From positions 7,723,501-7,787,500 of the forward strand of contig CAMRHE010000035.1 of assembly GCA_947044405.1 (NCBI GenBank): a DNA stretch of 64,000 nucleotides, in the 5' to 3' direction. The notes under the pieces were generated by a model that searched no databases, was not told where the DNA came from, and saw only the letters and a program-made list of their open reading frames with translations. Source of the stretch: Leptodactylus fallax (lineage: Eukaryota; Chordata; Amphibia; Anura; Leptodactylidae). The translations under genes were made by a program, and so were the position numbers. Positions 28,010 to 37,647 of this stretch are shown piece after piece. Each line of letters begins with the position of its first letter. Position 1 is the first letter of the stretch.

Positions 28010-28085
28010 CAGATAGCAAATATATACCCCTAATGAGCAGTCACAAATTGACCTGCAAAACGCGTAGGAAAGCGAATATGCAGCT
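28010..28085 (+). ncRNA. Hammerhead-ribozyme-like motif of the Penelope element (decayed)
   Basis: Box 1 reads CTAATGA (28030-28036; canonical CTGATGA). A stem II hairpin pairs GCAGTCA (28037-28043) with TGACCTGC (28049-28056, one bulged C). Box 2 reads AAAA (28057-28060; canonical GAAA), followed by CGCG. Penelope-like elements are known to carry hammerhead motifs in their pseudo-LTRs. The two substitutions in the catalytic core suggest loss of self-cleavage. Confidence 0.55.
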
Positions 28086-28595
28086 ATCAGGAGGCAGTGT
28101 AGCTAGGCTGTAATAGGTAGGGAGACCATAAGGATATTAGTGGATTCTCTCTTATTTATAGATTGACACTTTTATACTGGTATTATGTCCAATTTTTAGA
28201 GACTATTGTGGGTAAACTCTCATTTTCATGGCTGTTAGTAATTATTCATGATTATCAACCATGATTTGAACAGAGAGGTGGCTCAGTTAACATATGTAAA
28301 TCCCACCCACTTTTCTTAGTGTACTACATAGCCTCATAATTAGGACATGCTATTGAGTTGTATATTAGTTTAACCCCAAAAAGTGCATATACTTTAGTTG
28401 CTGCTGACTTGAGCTTTTAGTATCAGCATGAGCACTATCTTGGGGTGAATAATATGCATACTCATTGAGTGGGTATTATATTTTACATCACTTGAGCGGA
28501 TAGCTACTGTGTGTGTGTTTCATCACAGAGTTCTAATACACATTTTATATGTACTTTCAAATAAAAGTTACGTTTTAGTTGTTCTATTTAATATT

Positions 28596-28799
28596 ATTTC
28601 TGTTTTTTTTAATGGACTTAAAAGTATGGATAGATGTCTTACAATAAAGATGTCACTACTGTGATAAAAGAAATCGACAAAAATACAGAAAGTGCATTAG
28701 AACACCAGAAATTGGTGGAATACCAATGTATGGACTGAATAGTCTAATTTTAAGTAAATGAGTCTAAATTAAGAAGTGTATGTAACATCAATTTCCACA
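28596..28799. other. Spacer
   Basis: AT-rich; nothing recognised, although it may include the 5' part of the Tc1/mariner relic that follows. Confidence 0.4.
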
Positions 28800-29310
28800 G
28801 CAATGATAAACTCTTGGAACCGTATCTTCAATCATCAGTCAAGCATAGTGAAGGATCAATGAAAATTTGGGAATGCATTACATCATCTGAAATGGATGAA
28901 CTGCAATGAATAGAACATATGTACTCACTCAATTCTTAGTTCAAATTTGGTTAAGAGCTCCAATTTATCATAAAACTAAACCAGTATAATATTGTGATAT
29001 GCAGGCAAATCCCTTCACAGGCTGGGAATCACAGCACAACTGTTATACACATATTTTTTGAAAACCTGGTCATCTCATGACATACATCTTGAGATATATT
29101 GAACTTTTGAGTAAATACATTTCCATCTATCATGGGACATCCCCTAGGCAAACTGGAAATGTTAATTTATTATCAAGATATTAAACCTATCTCAGAGCTT
29201 TAAGAATCAAGATGTGCTTATCAAACCCAAGTTGCAGGTACTCTCAGAACAATGGACTGGACACTTCAGACACCAGACCACAACATAATTGAAAGTCTTT
29301 GAGACTACTA
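28800..29310 (+). pseudogene. Ancient Tc1/mariner-like transposase relic
   Basis: The frame at 28838 reads VKHSEGSMKIWECITSS, matching the Tc1 block usually written VKHGGGSxMxWGC. At about 29250-29312 the text reads MDWTLQTPDHNIIESL followed by a stop, matching the WPSQSPDLNIIENLW block with the third acidic residue. Order and spacing fit one gene, stretched by indels. No TIRs were found. It is far more diverged than any other Tc1 copy here. Confidence 0.6.
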
Positions 29311-29437
29311 GGATTTGGGGTTGCTGAAAATGCGGTTGCTTTGAAAGCTGGAATTATGCAGTGGTGGTAAAACATGATAATTTTGATGGGATCAGATGGC
29401 AATATAATTTCATGGGACAACTCAGCAGTCCCTACAC

Positions 29438-29438
<1 letters not shown>

Positions 29439-29485
<47 letters not shown>
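29439..29485. repeat. (GATA)n microsatellite
   Basis: About 12 perfect tetranucleotide units. Confidence 0.97.
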
Positions 29486-32234
29486 CCTATTTATTTTTAT
29501 AATCTTAATATTATTGATCCTCATGTATGCTATTCTGTCCACTCACTTTATCAAAACCTATCAATAATGTTACAAAATTGACTACTGTAGTAGATTCCTG
29601 TGGTTTTCAATATATATTTTTAAAACTGTTTCACTGCTCATGATAAATGTGTATAATACAACAAGCTGTCATAAATTATGCACATGCTCTGTGCCAAGTC
29701 CCACTTATTCTACATGTACTTTTAGGAAGCAAAATTGCTAAATCTTTCACTATGTCTTATTGTGCATAATGCACGTATTGTTATAACACTTGTCATAATG
29801 CAAAACATAATGTGAAATATGAATTTGAAAGGGAGTAATGAAATATTTATGTTCATGTAAAGCCTATAACTGAGGCTAATATGTGCACTTTACAGAAGGA
29901 AAACTCAGGAGAAATAATGAGTAACATATTCCTGTGAATTCTTTGGGTTCTAAAGATATCATAAAATGTGGGGCAGTGAGGGCAGAGTACGACATTATGA
30001 AACATTCCTGCACAAAACTTGACAAGAGAAGGTCTGTGCCATGTAATTCATAGGCTCCCTCACCATTTAAGATCTCATAATATGGCAACAAGATATTAGA
30101 ATTCTTATGGGCTGTGGGAGCAACCAATAAACTAAGTTAAGAATAGGCCATACATATCTGATTGGTGTGGGCCTGACTGCCAGTTCCCACACAGATCAGC
30201 TGTTCAGGCCACTTACAAAACCCAAGCTATATACGGCACAGAGTCAGAAACAGTTGCCTCTGTGCCTTGGAGCTCGGTTCCAATTGACTTTAAATTGAAT
30301 TCAAACTAAATTTTCAGTCTTGACATGACTATTTTTTGTAATTTATTAAACTTTCTATACTGCATTTATAAATATATTTCTTGTTGTATTATATAAGATG
30401 CAGTGGTACTTGTAACAAAATGTTTAGTTTGGCAATATACTTGTCTGTTATTTTTCTAAGTGGTGCCCTTTGAATGTGAAATTGTGAAGGCACTAGCTTT
30501 GCTTTCTGGAGCGATACTCTTTTAACATGAAAAGAATAATATAGCTTTGAAGTGGTAAATGAGATGCATGAACTTTTGCTACAGCAGTTTCTATGAAGCA
30601 AACAGTAAGTGAAGCATGACATATGACAACATAAGAGCTAAGCAATTTTAAATGTCTATATCTTTATATATAGAATCCAAATTCTTCCCTTAACAAACAT
30701 TCACATTTAAGGTTGGAATTACATTTAATAAACTTAAAGGAGCTTTCCAACCCCTAAAACGAACAAGCAACAAGCAGCTAAACATAACAAACGGTAATAT
30801 AGGTCTGCTATGTTAACATTTGTTTCATGGTATGCATTCACAAGAGCAACTAAGAGCTGTGGCAAATCCCTCATATGGAGGATCTGAGCAGCACCTGAAA
30901 AGCTCTACTGACTGATAATAGAGTCTGCCAGGATTCTGCCAAAGTTTCTGTCATATTGACAGCAAGAATATCAATGTTGTCTGCTCTTTTTTTGCCATCA
31001 AAAGCTACAACACTGCTAATGAAAATTACAACCAATGTTGTGAATGGCAGTGTGAATACTGTGCCTAGATTATGTCCTCAGTGGGATGGCATGTCACACA
31101 CGATATGTGATCGCAGCAGCCAATTATTGGCTGTTGTAGTGATAATAATACTGATGTCAAGTCACTGTAGCCTCTTATTGGTTGCTTAGGTCATGTGTGA
31201 AATAGATGATTGCTAATTCATTACCAATAATTATTATTAATTAGTGTGAAATCTACTGGATGATACTATTATACTGGATTCACAGTACACAGGTTAGTTG
31301 TAATTTGTTCTAGTTTTATTTATGAGTAAATAACATTAAATCCAACAGAGGGGAAAAAAGAGCAATGAAAGCTTTATTCATCTTTTCTTCAACATTCATT
31401 GCAGGTTTCCTATAAGAAAGCAACAATACAATTGCAAACTACAGAACCATACTGTGCAAACACTACACAGCTTTTAGGGGATGCTTTCTAAAAATTGCAG
31501 TATGCTCTAACCATCAAGCTTTTTCAGGATCCTCTATTATTGTTTTCCTATTGACAAGAGGAATCTCAGTTTTGCTTTAGTTCTTAGTAATGCAGCCTTT
31601 TGTTGCATTTCTTCCAGTATGTGAAACACTGCCATTCGAATTCTAGTCATGTTGGTAAAGCAGAAGTATATGCCTAACTTTCCTAGTTAGTGACAGAATG
31701 TTTGTTACATATGTCACTTTTGTAGGTTTGGAGAAAAAAAAACTTTGAAGTCTAATGCAAATGAGGAAGTTGGTACACTGAGGGGGGTGGACCTTCATCT
31801 CCCTGGAGCACTGTTCTTGTTCAAGTGGGATGGGGGTTGTCATAGCAATGGAAGGATTAACTCCTACTGCAAGGGGTGGCGCAGGCAGAAGATGGCAGAC
31901 ATCTGGGTGGCAGCAGTACTGCTCCATTTAGATCTAAATCTACAAAAGTGGCATACATAACAAGGGTATGCTGTTTATCGCTATAATGTGCTCTGTAATG
32001 CAGTGATAGTAGTTGAATATGCTTGGGGATGGTGGTAGATTCCCTTTAAGATGTGGATACATTTCAATAATCAGGCACTGACTGCTGGGTGTATGGGAGT
32101 CATAGGTTCTTTCCTCTATCTTTTTGAGCTTTTTTTTTATCATGGTGGTTACAACATAGAGCCACATTTATCATTCTGCAACACAATGTAATAATAAAAT
32201 GTCATCCTTTATTTAAATAACAAGTCATAAAAGA
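29486..32234. other. Mostly unassigned noncoding DNA with short repeat pieces
   Basis: No gene is supported. Positions 30143-30215 (AGAATAGGCCATACATATCTGATTG... GATCAGCTGTT) resemble one half of the fold-back MITE at 42192-42370. The tract 30735-30790 and a GC-richer piece at 31785-31935 look repeat-derived but are not classified. The last bases before 32235 are simple AT-rich DNA. Confidence 0.5.
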
Positions 32235-32236
32235 TA

Positions 32237-32451
32237 CAGTCATATGAAAAAGTTTGGGCACCCCTATTAATCTTAATCATTTTTAGTTCTAAATATTTGG
32301 GTGTTTGCAACAGCCATTTCAATTTGATATATCTAATAACTGATGGACACAGTAATATTTCAGGATTGAAATGAGGTTTATTGTACTAACAGAAAATGTG
32401 CAATATGCATTAAACCAAAATTTGACCGGTGCAAAAATTTGGGTACCCTTA
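32237..32451 (+). repeat. Left terminal inverted repeat of Tc1-D
   Basis: About 215 bp, matched in inverse by 33674-33885. Long TIRs of this size in Tc1 elements often carry two transposase binding sites each (IR/DR type); the inner sites are inferred, not mapped. Confidence 0.9.
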
Positions 32452-32634
32452 TCATTTTATTGATTTGAATACTCCTAACTACTTTTTACTGACTTACTGA
32501 AGCACAAAATTGGTTTTGTAACCTCACTGAGCTTTGAACTTCATAGCCAGGTGTATCCAATCATGAGAAAAGGTATTTAAGGTGGCCAATTGCAAGTTGT
32601 TCTCCTATTTGAATCTCCTCTGAAGAGTGGCATC

Positions 32635-33657
32635 ATGGGCTCCTCAAAACAACTCTCAAATGATCTGAAAACAAAGATTGTTCAACATAGTTGTTCAGGG
32701 GAAGGATACAAAAAGTTGTCTCAGAGATTTAACCTGTCAGTTTCCACTGTGAGGAACATAGTAAGGAAATGGAAGACCACAGGGACAGTTCTTGTTAAGC
32801 CCAGAAGTGGCAGGCCAAGAAAAATATCAGAAAGGCAGAGAAGAAGAATGGTGAGAACAGTCAAGGACAATCCACAGACCACCTCCAAAGAGCTGCAGCA
32901 TCATCTTGCTGCAGATGGTGTCACTGTGCATCGGTCAACAATACAGCACACTTTGCACAAGGAGAAGCTGTATGGGAGAGTGATGCGAAAGAAGCCGTTT
33001 CGGAAAGCACATCAAAAACAGAGTCACCTGAGGTATGCAAAAGCACATTTGGACAAGCCAGCTTCATTTTGGAAGAAGGTCCTGTGGACTGATGAAACAA
33101 AGATTGAGTTGTTTGGTCATACAAAAAGGTGTTATGCATGGCGTAAAAAAAACACAGCATTCCAAGAAAAACACTTGCTACCCACTGTAAAATTTGGTGG
33201 AGGTTCCATCATGCTTTGGGGCTGTGTGGCCAATGCCGGCACCGGGAATCTTGTTAAAGTTGAGGGTCGCATGGATTCAACTCAGTATCAGCAGATTCTT
33301 GAGAATAATGTACAAGAATCAGTGACGAATTTGAAGTTACGCCGGGGATGGATATTTCAGCAAGACAATGATCCAAAAAACAGCTCCAAATCTACTCAGG
33401 CATTCATGCAGAGGAACAATTACAATGTTCTGGAATGGCCATCCCAGTCCCCAGACCTGAATATCATTGAACATCTGTGGGATAATTTGAAGCGGGCTGT
33501 CCATGCTCGGCGACCATCAAACTTAACTGAACTGGAATTGTTTTGTAAAGAGGAATGGTCAAAAGTACCTTCATCCAGGATCCAGGAACTGATTAAAAGC
33601 TACAGGAAGCGACTAGAGGCTGTTATTTTTGCAAAAGGAGGATCTACTAAATATTAA
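32635..33657 (+). CDS. Tc1-like DDE transposase, intact 340 aa
   Basis: The protein binds the element's TIRs in the nucleus and moves it by cut-and-paste into TA sites. The ATG at 32635 (MGSSKQLSNDLKTKIV) gives exactly 340 residues, the length of well-studied Tc1 transposases. An upstream in-frame ATG at 32590 would add 15 unconserved residues. Paired-type helix-turn-helix subdomains occupy ~1-110, with a GRPR AT-hook-like linker at 59-62. The DDE core shows WTDETKIELFG with D153, FQQDNDPK with D244 and DLNIIEHLW with E279. GGGSIMLWGC (188-197) is the glycine-rich box, and the C-terminus is GGSTKY. One oddity is Asn249 where the conserved DNDPKH has His. No stop or frameshift is present, so the copy may be recently active. 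Confidence 0.96.
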   Translation: MGSSKQLSNDLKTKIVQHSCSGEGYKKLSQRFNLSVSTVRNIVRKWKTTGTVLVKPRSGRPRKISERQRRRMVRTVKDNPQTTSKELQHHLAADGVTVHRSTIQHTLHKEKLYGRVMRKKPFRKAHQKQSHLRYAKAHLDKPASFWKKVLWTDETKIELFGHTKRCYAWRKKNTAFQEKHLLPTVKFGGGSIMLWGCVANAGTGNLVKVEGRMDSTQYQQILENNVQESVTNLKLRRGWIFQQDNDPKNSSKSTQAFMQRNNYNVLEWPSQSPDLNIIEHLWDNLKRAVHARRPSNLTELELFCKEEWSKVPSSRIQELIKSYRKRLEAVIFAKGGSTKY

Positions 33658-33673
33658 TGTCACTTTTCTGTTG

Positions 33674-33885
33674 AGGTGCCCATACTTTTGCACCGGTCAA
33701 ATTTTGGTTTAATGCATATTGCACATTTTCTGTTAGTACAATAAACCTCATTTCAATCCTGAAATATTACTGTGTCCATCAGTTATTAGATATATCAAAT
33801 TGAAATGGCTGTTGCAAACACCCAAATATTTAGAACTAAAAATGATTAAGATTAATAGGGGTGCCCAAACTTTTTCATATCACTG
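33674..33885 (-). repeat. Right terminal inverted repeat of Tc1-D
   Basis: Inverse match of 32237-32451; the first visible difference is the fifth base from the tip. Confidence 0.9.
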
Positions 33886-34029
33886 TATATGTCAAAAATG
33901 TAGGAGGAGGGAAGACAACATGCAAAGATTACATAAAAAGAGGTGCTGGAGCCTGAATATTAATCATCCTAAAATGCTCAGACAATAAAAGACTAAAATA
34001 GGTCAAAATGCTGCCAAAATTAGTCATGC

Positions 34030-34190
34030 TAAACATGTGCATATACATGCAGCAAGAACCCACCCCCTCCCCCCGTAAAAATACATGCTATCATAGGCAA
34101 GATAGAGGAGAAAAACACACAGACCACAGCACTGTACCCCAATGCACGTTTCGCCCTCTGCTTCAACAGGGGGATGTCAACACTAAAGGT
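34030..34190 (-). ncRNA. Penelope-type pseudo-LTR fragment with hammerhead-like core
   Basis: The minus strand reads CTGTTGA (complement of 34163-34169; canonical CTGATGA), a short GC/GC hairpin, and GAAAC (complement of 34148-34152). 'GTGCATTGGGGTACAG' follows, the text style found after hammerhead motifs in frog Penelope ends. No RT is attached. Box 1 has one substitution and box 2 is intact. Confidence 0.45.
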
Positions 34191-34535
34191 CAGTATGAGA
34201 TCTGGGAAAAGAAAGCATCTCTTGCTGGTAGAGAAGGACATGGGTGTACTTGTAGCTCATAGATTAAATAACAGCATCTTCTAAGGCCATTGGTATATTG
34301 TCGTGTATTAAAGGGGGTATGAATTTGCGAGACAGTGATGTAATATTACCACTTTATAAATCATTGGTGCTGCCTCATCTAGAATATGAAGTTCAGTTCT
34401 GGGCACCAGTTCATAGAAAGTATATTCTAGAATTAAAAAAGGTACAACAAAGGGCCACAAAGCTGATGGGCATGGAGGACCTCAGTTATGAGAAGAGATT
34501 CAAGGGGTTAAATTTGTTTAGTGTTAGAGAAGAGT
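34191..34535 (+). pseudogene. CR1/L2-type LINE fragment (end of reverse transcriptase region)
   Basis: The plus strand reads EKDMGVLVAHRLNNSIF, then IKGGMNLRDSDVILPLYKSL, VLPHLEYEVQFWAPVHRKYI and KKVQQRATKLM, the ordered blocks just after the RT core in vertebrate CR1/L2 elements. A frame change occurs between the first two blocks. The rest of the element is absent; it stops against repeat R1 copy B. The other CR1 piece in the window (48255-48885) carries an earlier part of the protein. Confidence 0.82.
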
Positions 34536-34536
34536 T

Positions 34537-34760
34537 TAATCTCTTTCTGCCGCCGGCATTTTCGATTTTCATTTTTGACTTTCCTGTGCCTTCCAAAAGA
34601 AATTTTTTTTTTATTTTTCCATTCACAGTCATATAAAGGCTACTTTTTGCGGGAATTGTACTTCATAGTGTTACCATTTAATATTCTGTACAATGTACTG
34701 GAAAGCTGAAAAAAATTCAGAATCGGGTGAAATTGGAGAAAAACTGTGTTTGTGCTACTT
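34537..34760 (+). repeat. Repeat R1, copy B (5' part)
   Basis: It shares 'cttccaaaagaaa', TTACCATTTAATATTCTGTA, 'aatgtactgga aagctg' and 'attcagaatcgggtgaaattgg' in order with copies at 17716 and 39690. Confidence 0.75.
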
Positions 34761-36225
34761 TCTATGGAAATGTATAGAATACTCATCTCCTTCACTCTCC
34801 CCTTCAGTCATGCCCTTTCCCATCCCTTGGTTGAACTTGATGGACATATGTCTTTTTTCAACCATACTAACTATGTAACAAGGTAACTTAGGGATACTTT
34901 TTATTTTCTGCAAGTATTATGGATTACTTTATTTGATAGGGGCACTATGAATAAAATATTGGGGGAAATATGTACAAATTTATTTATTTCTGGGGGCACC
35001 AGCAGCACTATGAATAAATTATTGAGGTTGAAGAGGACCTTTCACTACCATCAATTAATAGCTGCTGTTTCACTGATTCTGGATTTTTTTCCCTAGCCCA
35101 CACTGTTCCTGAGTAATCAGTGCTGTTAGTTTTGGTGCCTGACATGCTATTTAGGGTCTGTACTGTCAGGAGGGCAGTGTCAGGTAGGAGCAGGCAAGGG
35201 GTATGATTGATTGAAGCTCTGAATCACACCCACCTGCCTGAAGTCCATGGAGACGGGATGAGGAAAGAGTGAGTAGAAAGCAGAGAGGTAAAAAAACACA
35301 TGCACAGATAGTGCTTCTGGAAAATAATAGAACGTAACTTTCTCACCCAAGTACTTTAGTCACTTCAATATAGGTAAATACTTCTCTATAATATCCTATG
35401 TGATCCTGCTGCTGCTTCTTGGTGAATAGTAGAGAGTTACTTGTAGACAAGCAGATTCTCCTATATTTTTGGTGTGTTTCATGGTGACAGATAAACCACC
35501 TCCCTATCTCTCCCTGGAATTGATATTGGCACAGATATTACTATCCACACATCTCTTTCCTGAAAATTGTAGACCAGACAGCACTTCATACCTATCTCCC
35601 CCTGTGAAAAATGTAGATAGGTAATGCTGCTTACCTATCTCTTCCTGTGAAAGATGAAGGCAGAAATAGTACTGCCCATCTCTTCCTGTAAACATTGTAG
35701 TTACAGTTGGGACTGCCTCTTCATTTCTTGTTGGAAATGAAGCAGACACAAATGGCATTACCCATTTATTACACAGCAGAAATATTAGAAGCATAACTTC
35801 CTGACAGAGAACATAATGACCTATAACATTGATTGTTTTTTTTTTCTTAGTACAGGATATCAATATGGTGCACCAGTTGGGTGACATCAACATACACTTT
35901 ACATGTTGCATTTATATTCATAGTTGACTCCCTCATTAAAATACTTAATCTGCTTCAGTCTGCTGCAATTTCAGCTTCAGTCTGTTGATCTACCCATTAT
36001 TATATTTTGCAGGAATATACACTTTTACTTTATTAAGAACCTCATTATTTTACTCAATTCACTATAGCTATGGTACCTATGAAAGGCTATTATAAAGTAT
36101 AATGCACCAGTGCACAGTGAACCATTTCAACATTGTTATTGCTGCTATTCTGTGGCATTTTTTTCAAGAGGACCTCTCACTACATATGCGCCTATAGAAT
36201 AAATTTTTAGGTCTGTATAGTTCCC
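34761..36225. other. Unassigned, with repeat-like pieces
   Basis: Positions 34930-35030 repeat a GGGGCACTATGAATAAA-type unit related to the array at 43960-44320. Positions 35033-35300 open with AGAGGACCTTTCACTACC, a start that recurs near 36168 and 42836 and suggests a short dispersed repeat. Positions 35560-35720 contain three degenerate copies of a TATCTCTTCCTGTGAAAxATGTAG unit. No gene. Confidence 0.5.
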
Positions 36226-36400
36226 TGAGACCCTGTAACGGAGACAGTATACTGTAAAGGGACCTGTAATGGGAACAGAAAGCTGTATGGTAGCTTGTAA
36301 TGAGGACAGTCTATTGTATGGGGGCCAACAAAGAATGCAATATATTGTATGGGGTGGCCAATAAAGACGATATAACATGTGGGAGGATCAGTACAGGGGC
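36226..36400 (-). repeat. Degenerate ~30-bp tandem array, CAGTATACTG type
   Basis: Units of the form TGTAATGGGGACAGTATACTGTATGGG repeat about five times. The complement matches the array at 44500-44765. The right edge contains CAGGGGCGTAATACTG, the terminus of the hAT-like family at 37195. Confidence 0.7.
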
Positions 36401-36744
36401 GTAATACTGTGTGTGGTCCCAGTCAAAAGATTGTTATAGGCCTCATCATTCCTACTTACACCTCTGTGTGTGTATATATACAGTATAGTGGATTAGTGGA
36501 TTACTGGATTAATACCAGCATTTCAATTATACCTGCGGAAACACTGGCATTTTCTGTATTGGTATAATAGGGGCAGAAAGTCTGCAGATGAAAAATGCAG
36601 TGTTTTTTTGCTGGGCCTTGCTACCTTGGGCATTATCCTCAAGGGGCATTTTAACAAACTTTTTTTTTTTTTTTGTGCTGATCTCCCCTGTAACAGAGGC
36701 TGATAAAATAGCCATAGTTGCAGGAGGAATACAGTCTCCTAGTA
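36401..36744. other. Spacer
   Basis: No gene; T-run at 36658-36674. Confidence 0.4.
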
Positions 36745-37136
36745 CAGGTGCATCTCAATAAATTTTTTAAATATTTTTTGAATATTTTTGAAACGTTCAT
36801 TCATTTCAGTAAGTCAGTAATTGAATTCATAATCAGCAGTCTTCCATGATTGTGTGTCCTACTGAACCAGACTGAGGGACCATTTAAAGGCTTAGGAAAC
36901 CTTGGCAGATACCATACTGAATTTACAATACTGAACTTTTTTACAATATTCAAATTTTCTTAGATTTTGTTTTTCATTAACTGTAATTCATAATCAACAT
37001 TTAAAGAAATAAAACACTTGAAATAGAACACTCTGTGTGTAAAGAATCTAGAAAATATAGGAGGTCACTTTTTTAAATTTAATTACTGAAAGAAAGAAAT
37101 ATTTCAAAGATATTCTAATTTATTGAGATGCACCTG
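36745..37136. mobile_element. Tc1-derived MITE (family E), copy 2, inverted relative to copy 1
   Basis: The 392-bp element is flanked by TA (36743-36744, 37137-37138), with tips CAGGTGCATCTCAATAAAT on both strands. Its interior is the reverse complement of 16453-16830 (for example CTTCCATGATTGTGTGTCC). It has no transposase. Confidence 0.9.
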
Positions 37137-37194
37137 TATATACTGCTCAGTTGTTGCAGTTCCCCAGTGCACCAAGTAATCAAATGGTCATGAC

Positions 37195-37647
37195 CAGTGG
37201 CGTAACTAAGAATGGCTGGGCCCCAAGTTGAACATTTGACATGCCCCCCCCCCCCCGAGACCCCAGAGTATAATGATCGGAGACCCAGGGGAGGATACAA
37301 AAATAAAAAACAATGTTACTTACATCTCCCTGGCTCCGGTGCACTGCCCGCTACTTTGGCCTTCTTCAGGGTTGGACCGGACGTCGCGTGAGCCAGGCTG
37401 ATGTCTCAAGGCATAGTGACGTCGGCTGACATCTGGGACGTCACCAAACAGGCCTGAAGAATGGGAAGCGCAGTCGGCCGTGAGCAGGAGTGGGGATCGC
37501 TAAGTAAATAGGGCCCATTACCTGCTGGGGTTATTCCAGTAGGTAATGGCCTATTAAAAAAAAAGCATCGGGGGCCCACCGGGCCCCCTAATGTCCCGGG
37601 GCCCTGTTGCAGCCGCTACCGCTACTACCCCAGTATTTACGCCCCTG
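37195..37647. mobile_element. hAT-like non-autonomous element
   Basis: The 453-bp GC-rich segment has tips CAGTGGCGTAACTA and (complement) CAGGGGCGTAAATACT. Flanking octamers GTCATGAC and GCTATGAT agree at 5 of 8 positions, a possible decayed 8-bp target duplication. Inside are a C-run (37244-37257) and a GGGGGCCC-rich palindrome (37569-37587). It has no coding capacity. Confidence 0.7.

Larger units (their letters stand above)
22600..28595 (+). mobile_element. Penelope-like element 1 (Neptune-like, GIY-YIG), with nested insertions
   Basis: An RT plus GIY-YIG reading frame (about 22650-24903) is followed by a long 3' region that continues past a nested Tc1 (25048-26678) and an LTR-like insert (26826-27265). 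It ends near an AATAAAAGTTACGTTTTAG stretch at 28561-28579. A hammerhead-like motif sits at 28030-28066, as reported for Penelope pseudo-LTRs. Both boundaries are approximate, and ownership of 27270-28595 by this element is inferred from position and the ribozyme-like motif. Confidence 0.65.
32237..33885 (+). mobile_element. Tc1-like transposon (family D), structurally intact
   Basis: The 1649-bp element is flanked by TA (32235-32236 and 33886-33887). TIRs of about 210 bp begin CAGTCATATGAAAAAGTTTG on the left and, as complement, CAGTGATATGAAAAAGTTTG on the right; they are almost identical across their length. The transposase ORF between them is uninterrupted. This is the only autonomous-looking element in the window. 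Confidence 0.96.

Noticed and set aside
29439..29485. Regular short direct repeats as a CRISPR-like array
   Set aside because: They are simple GATA units without spacers in animal DNA; the same holds for 59291-59345 and 61209-61242.
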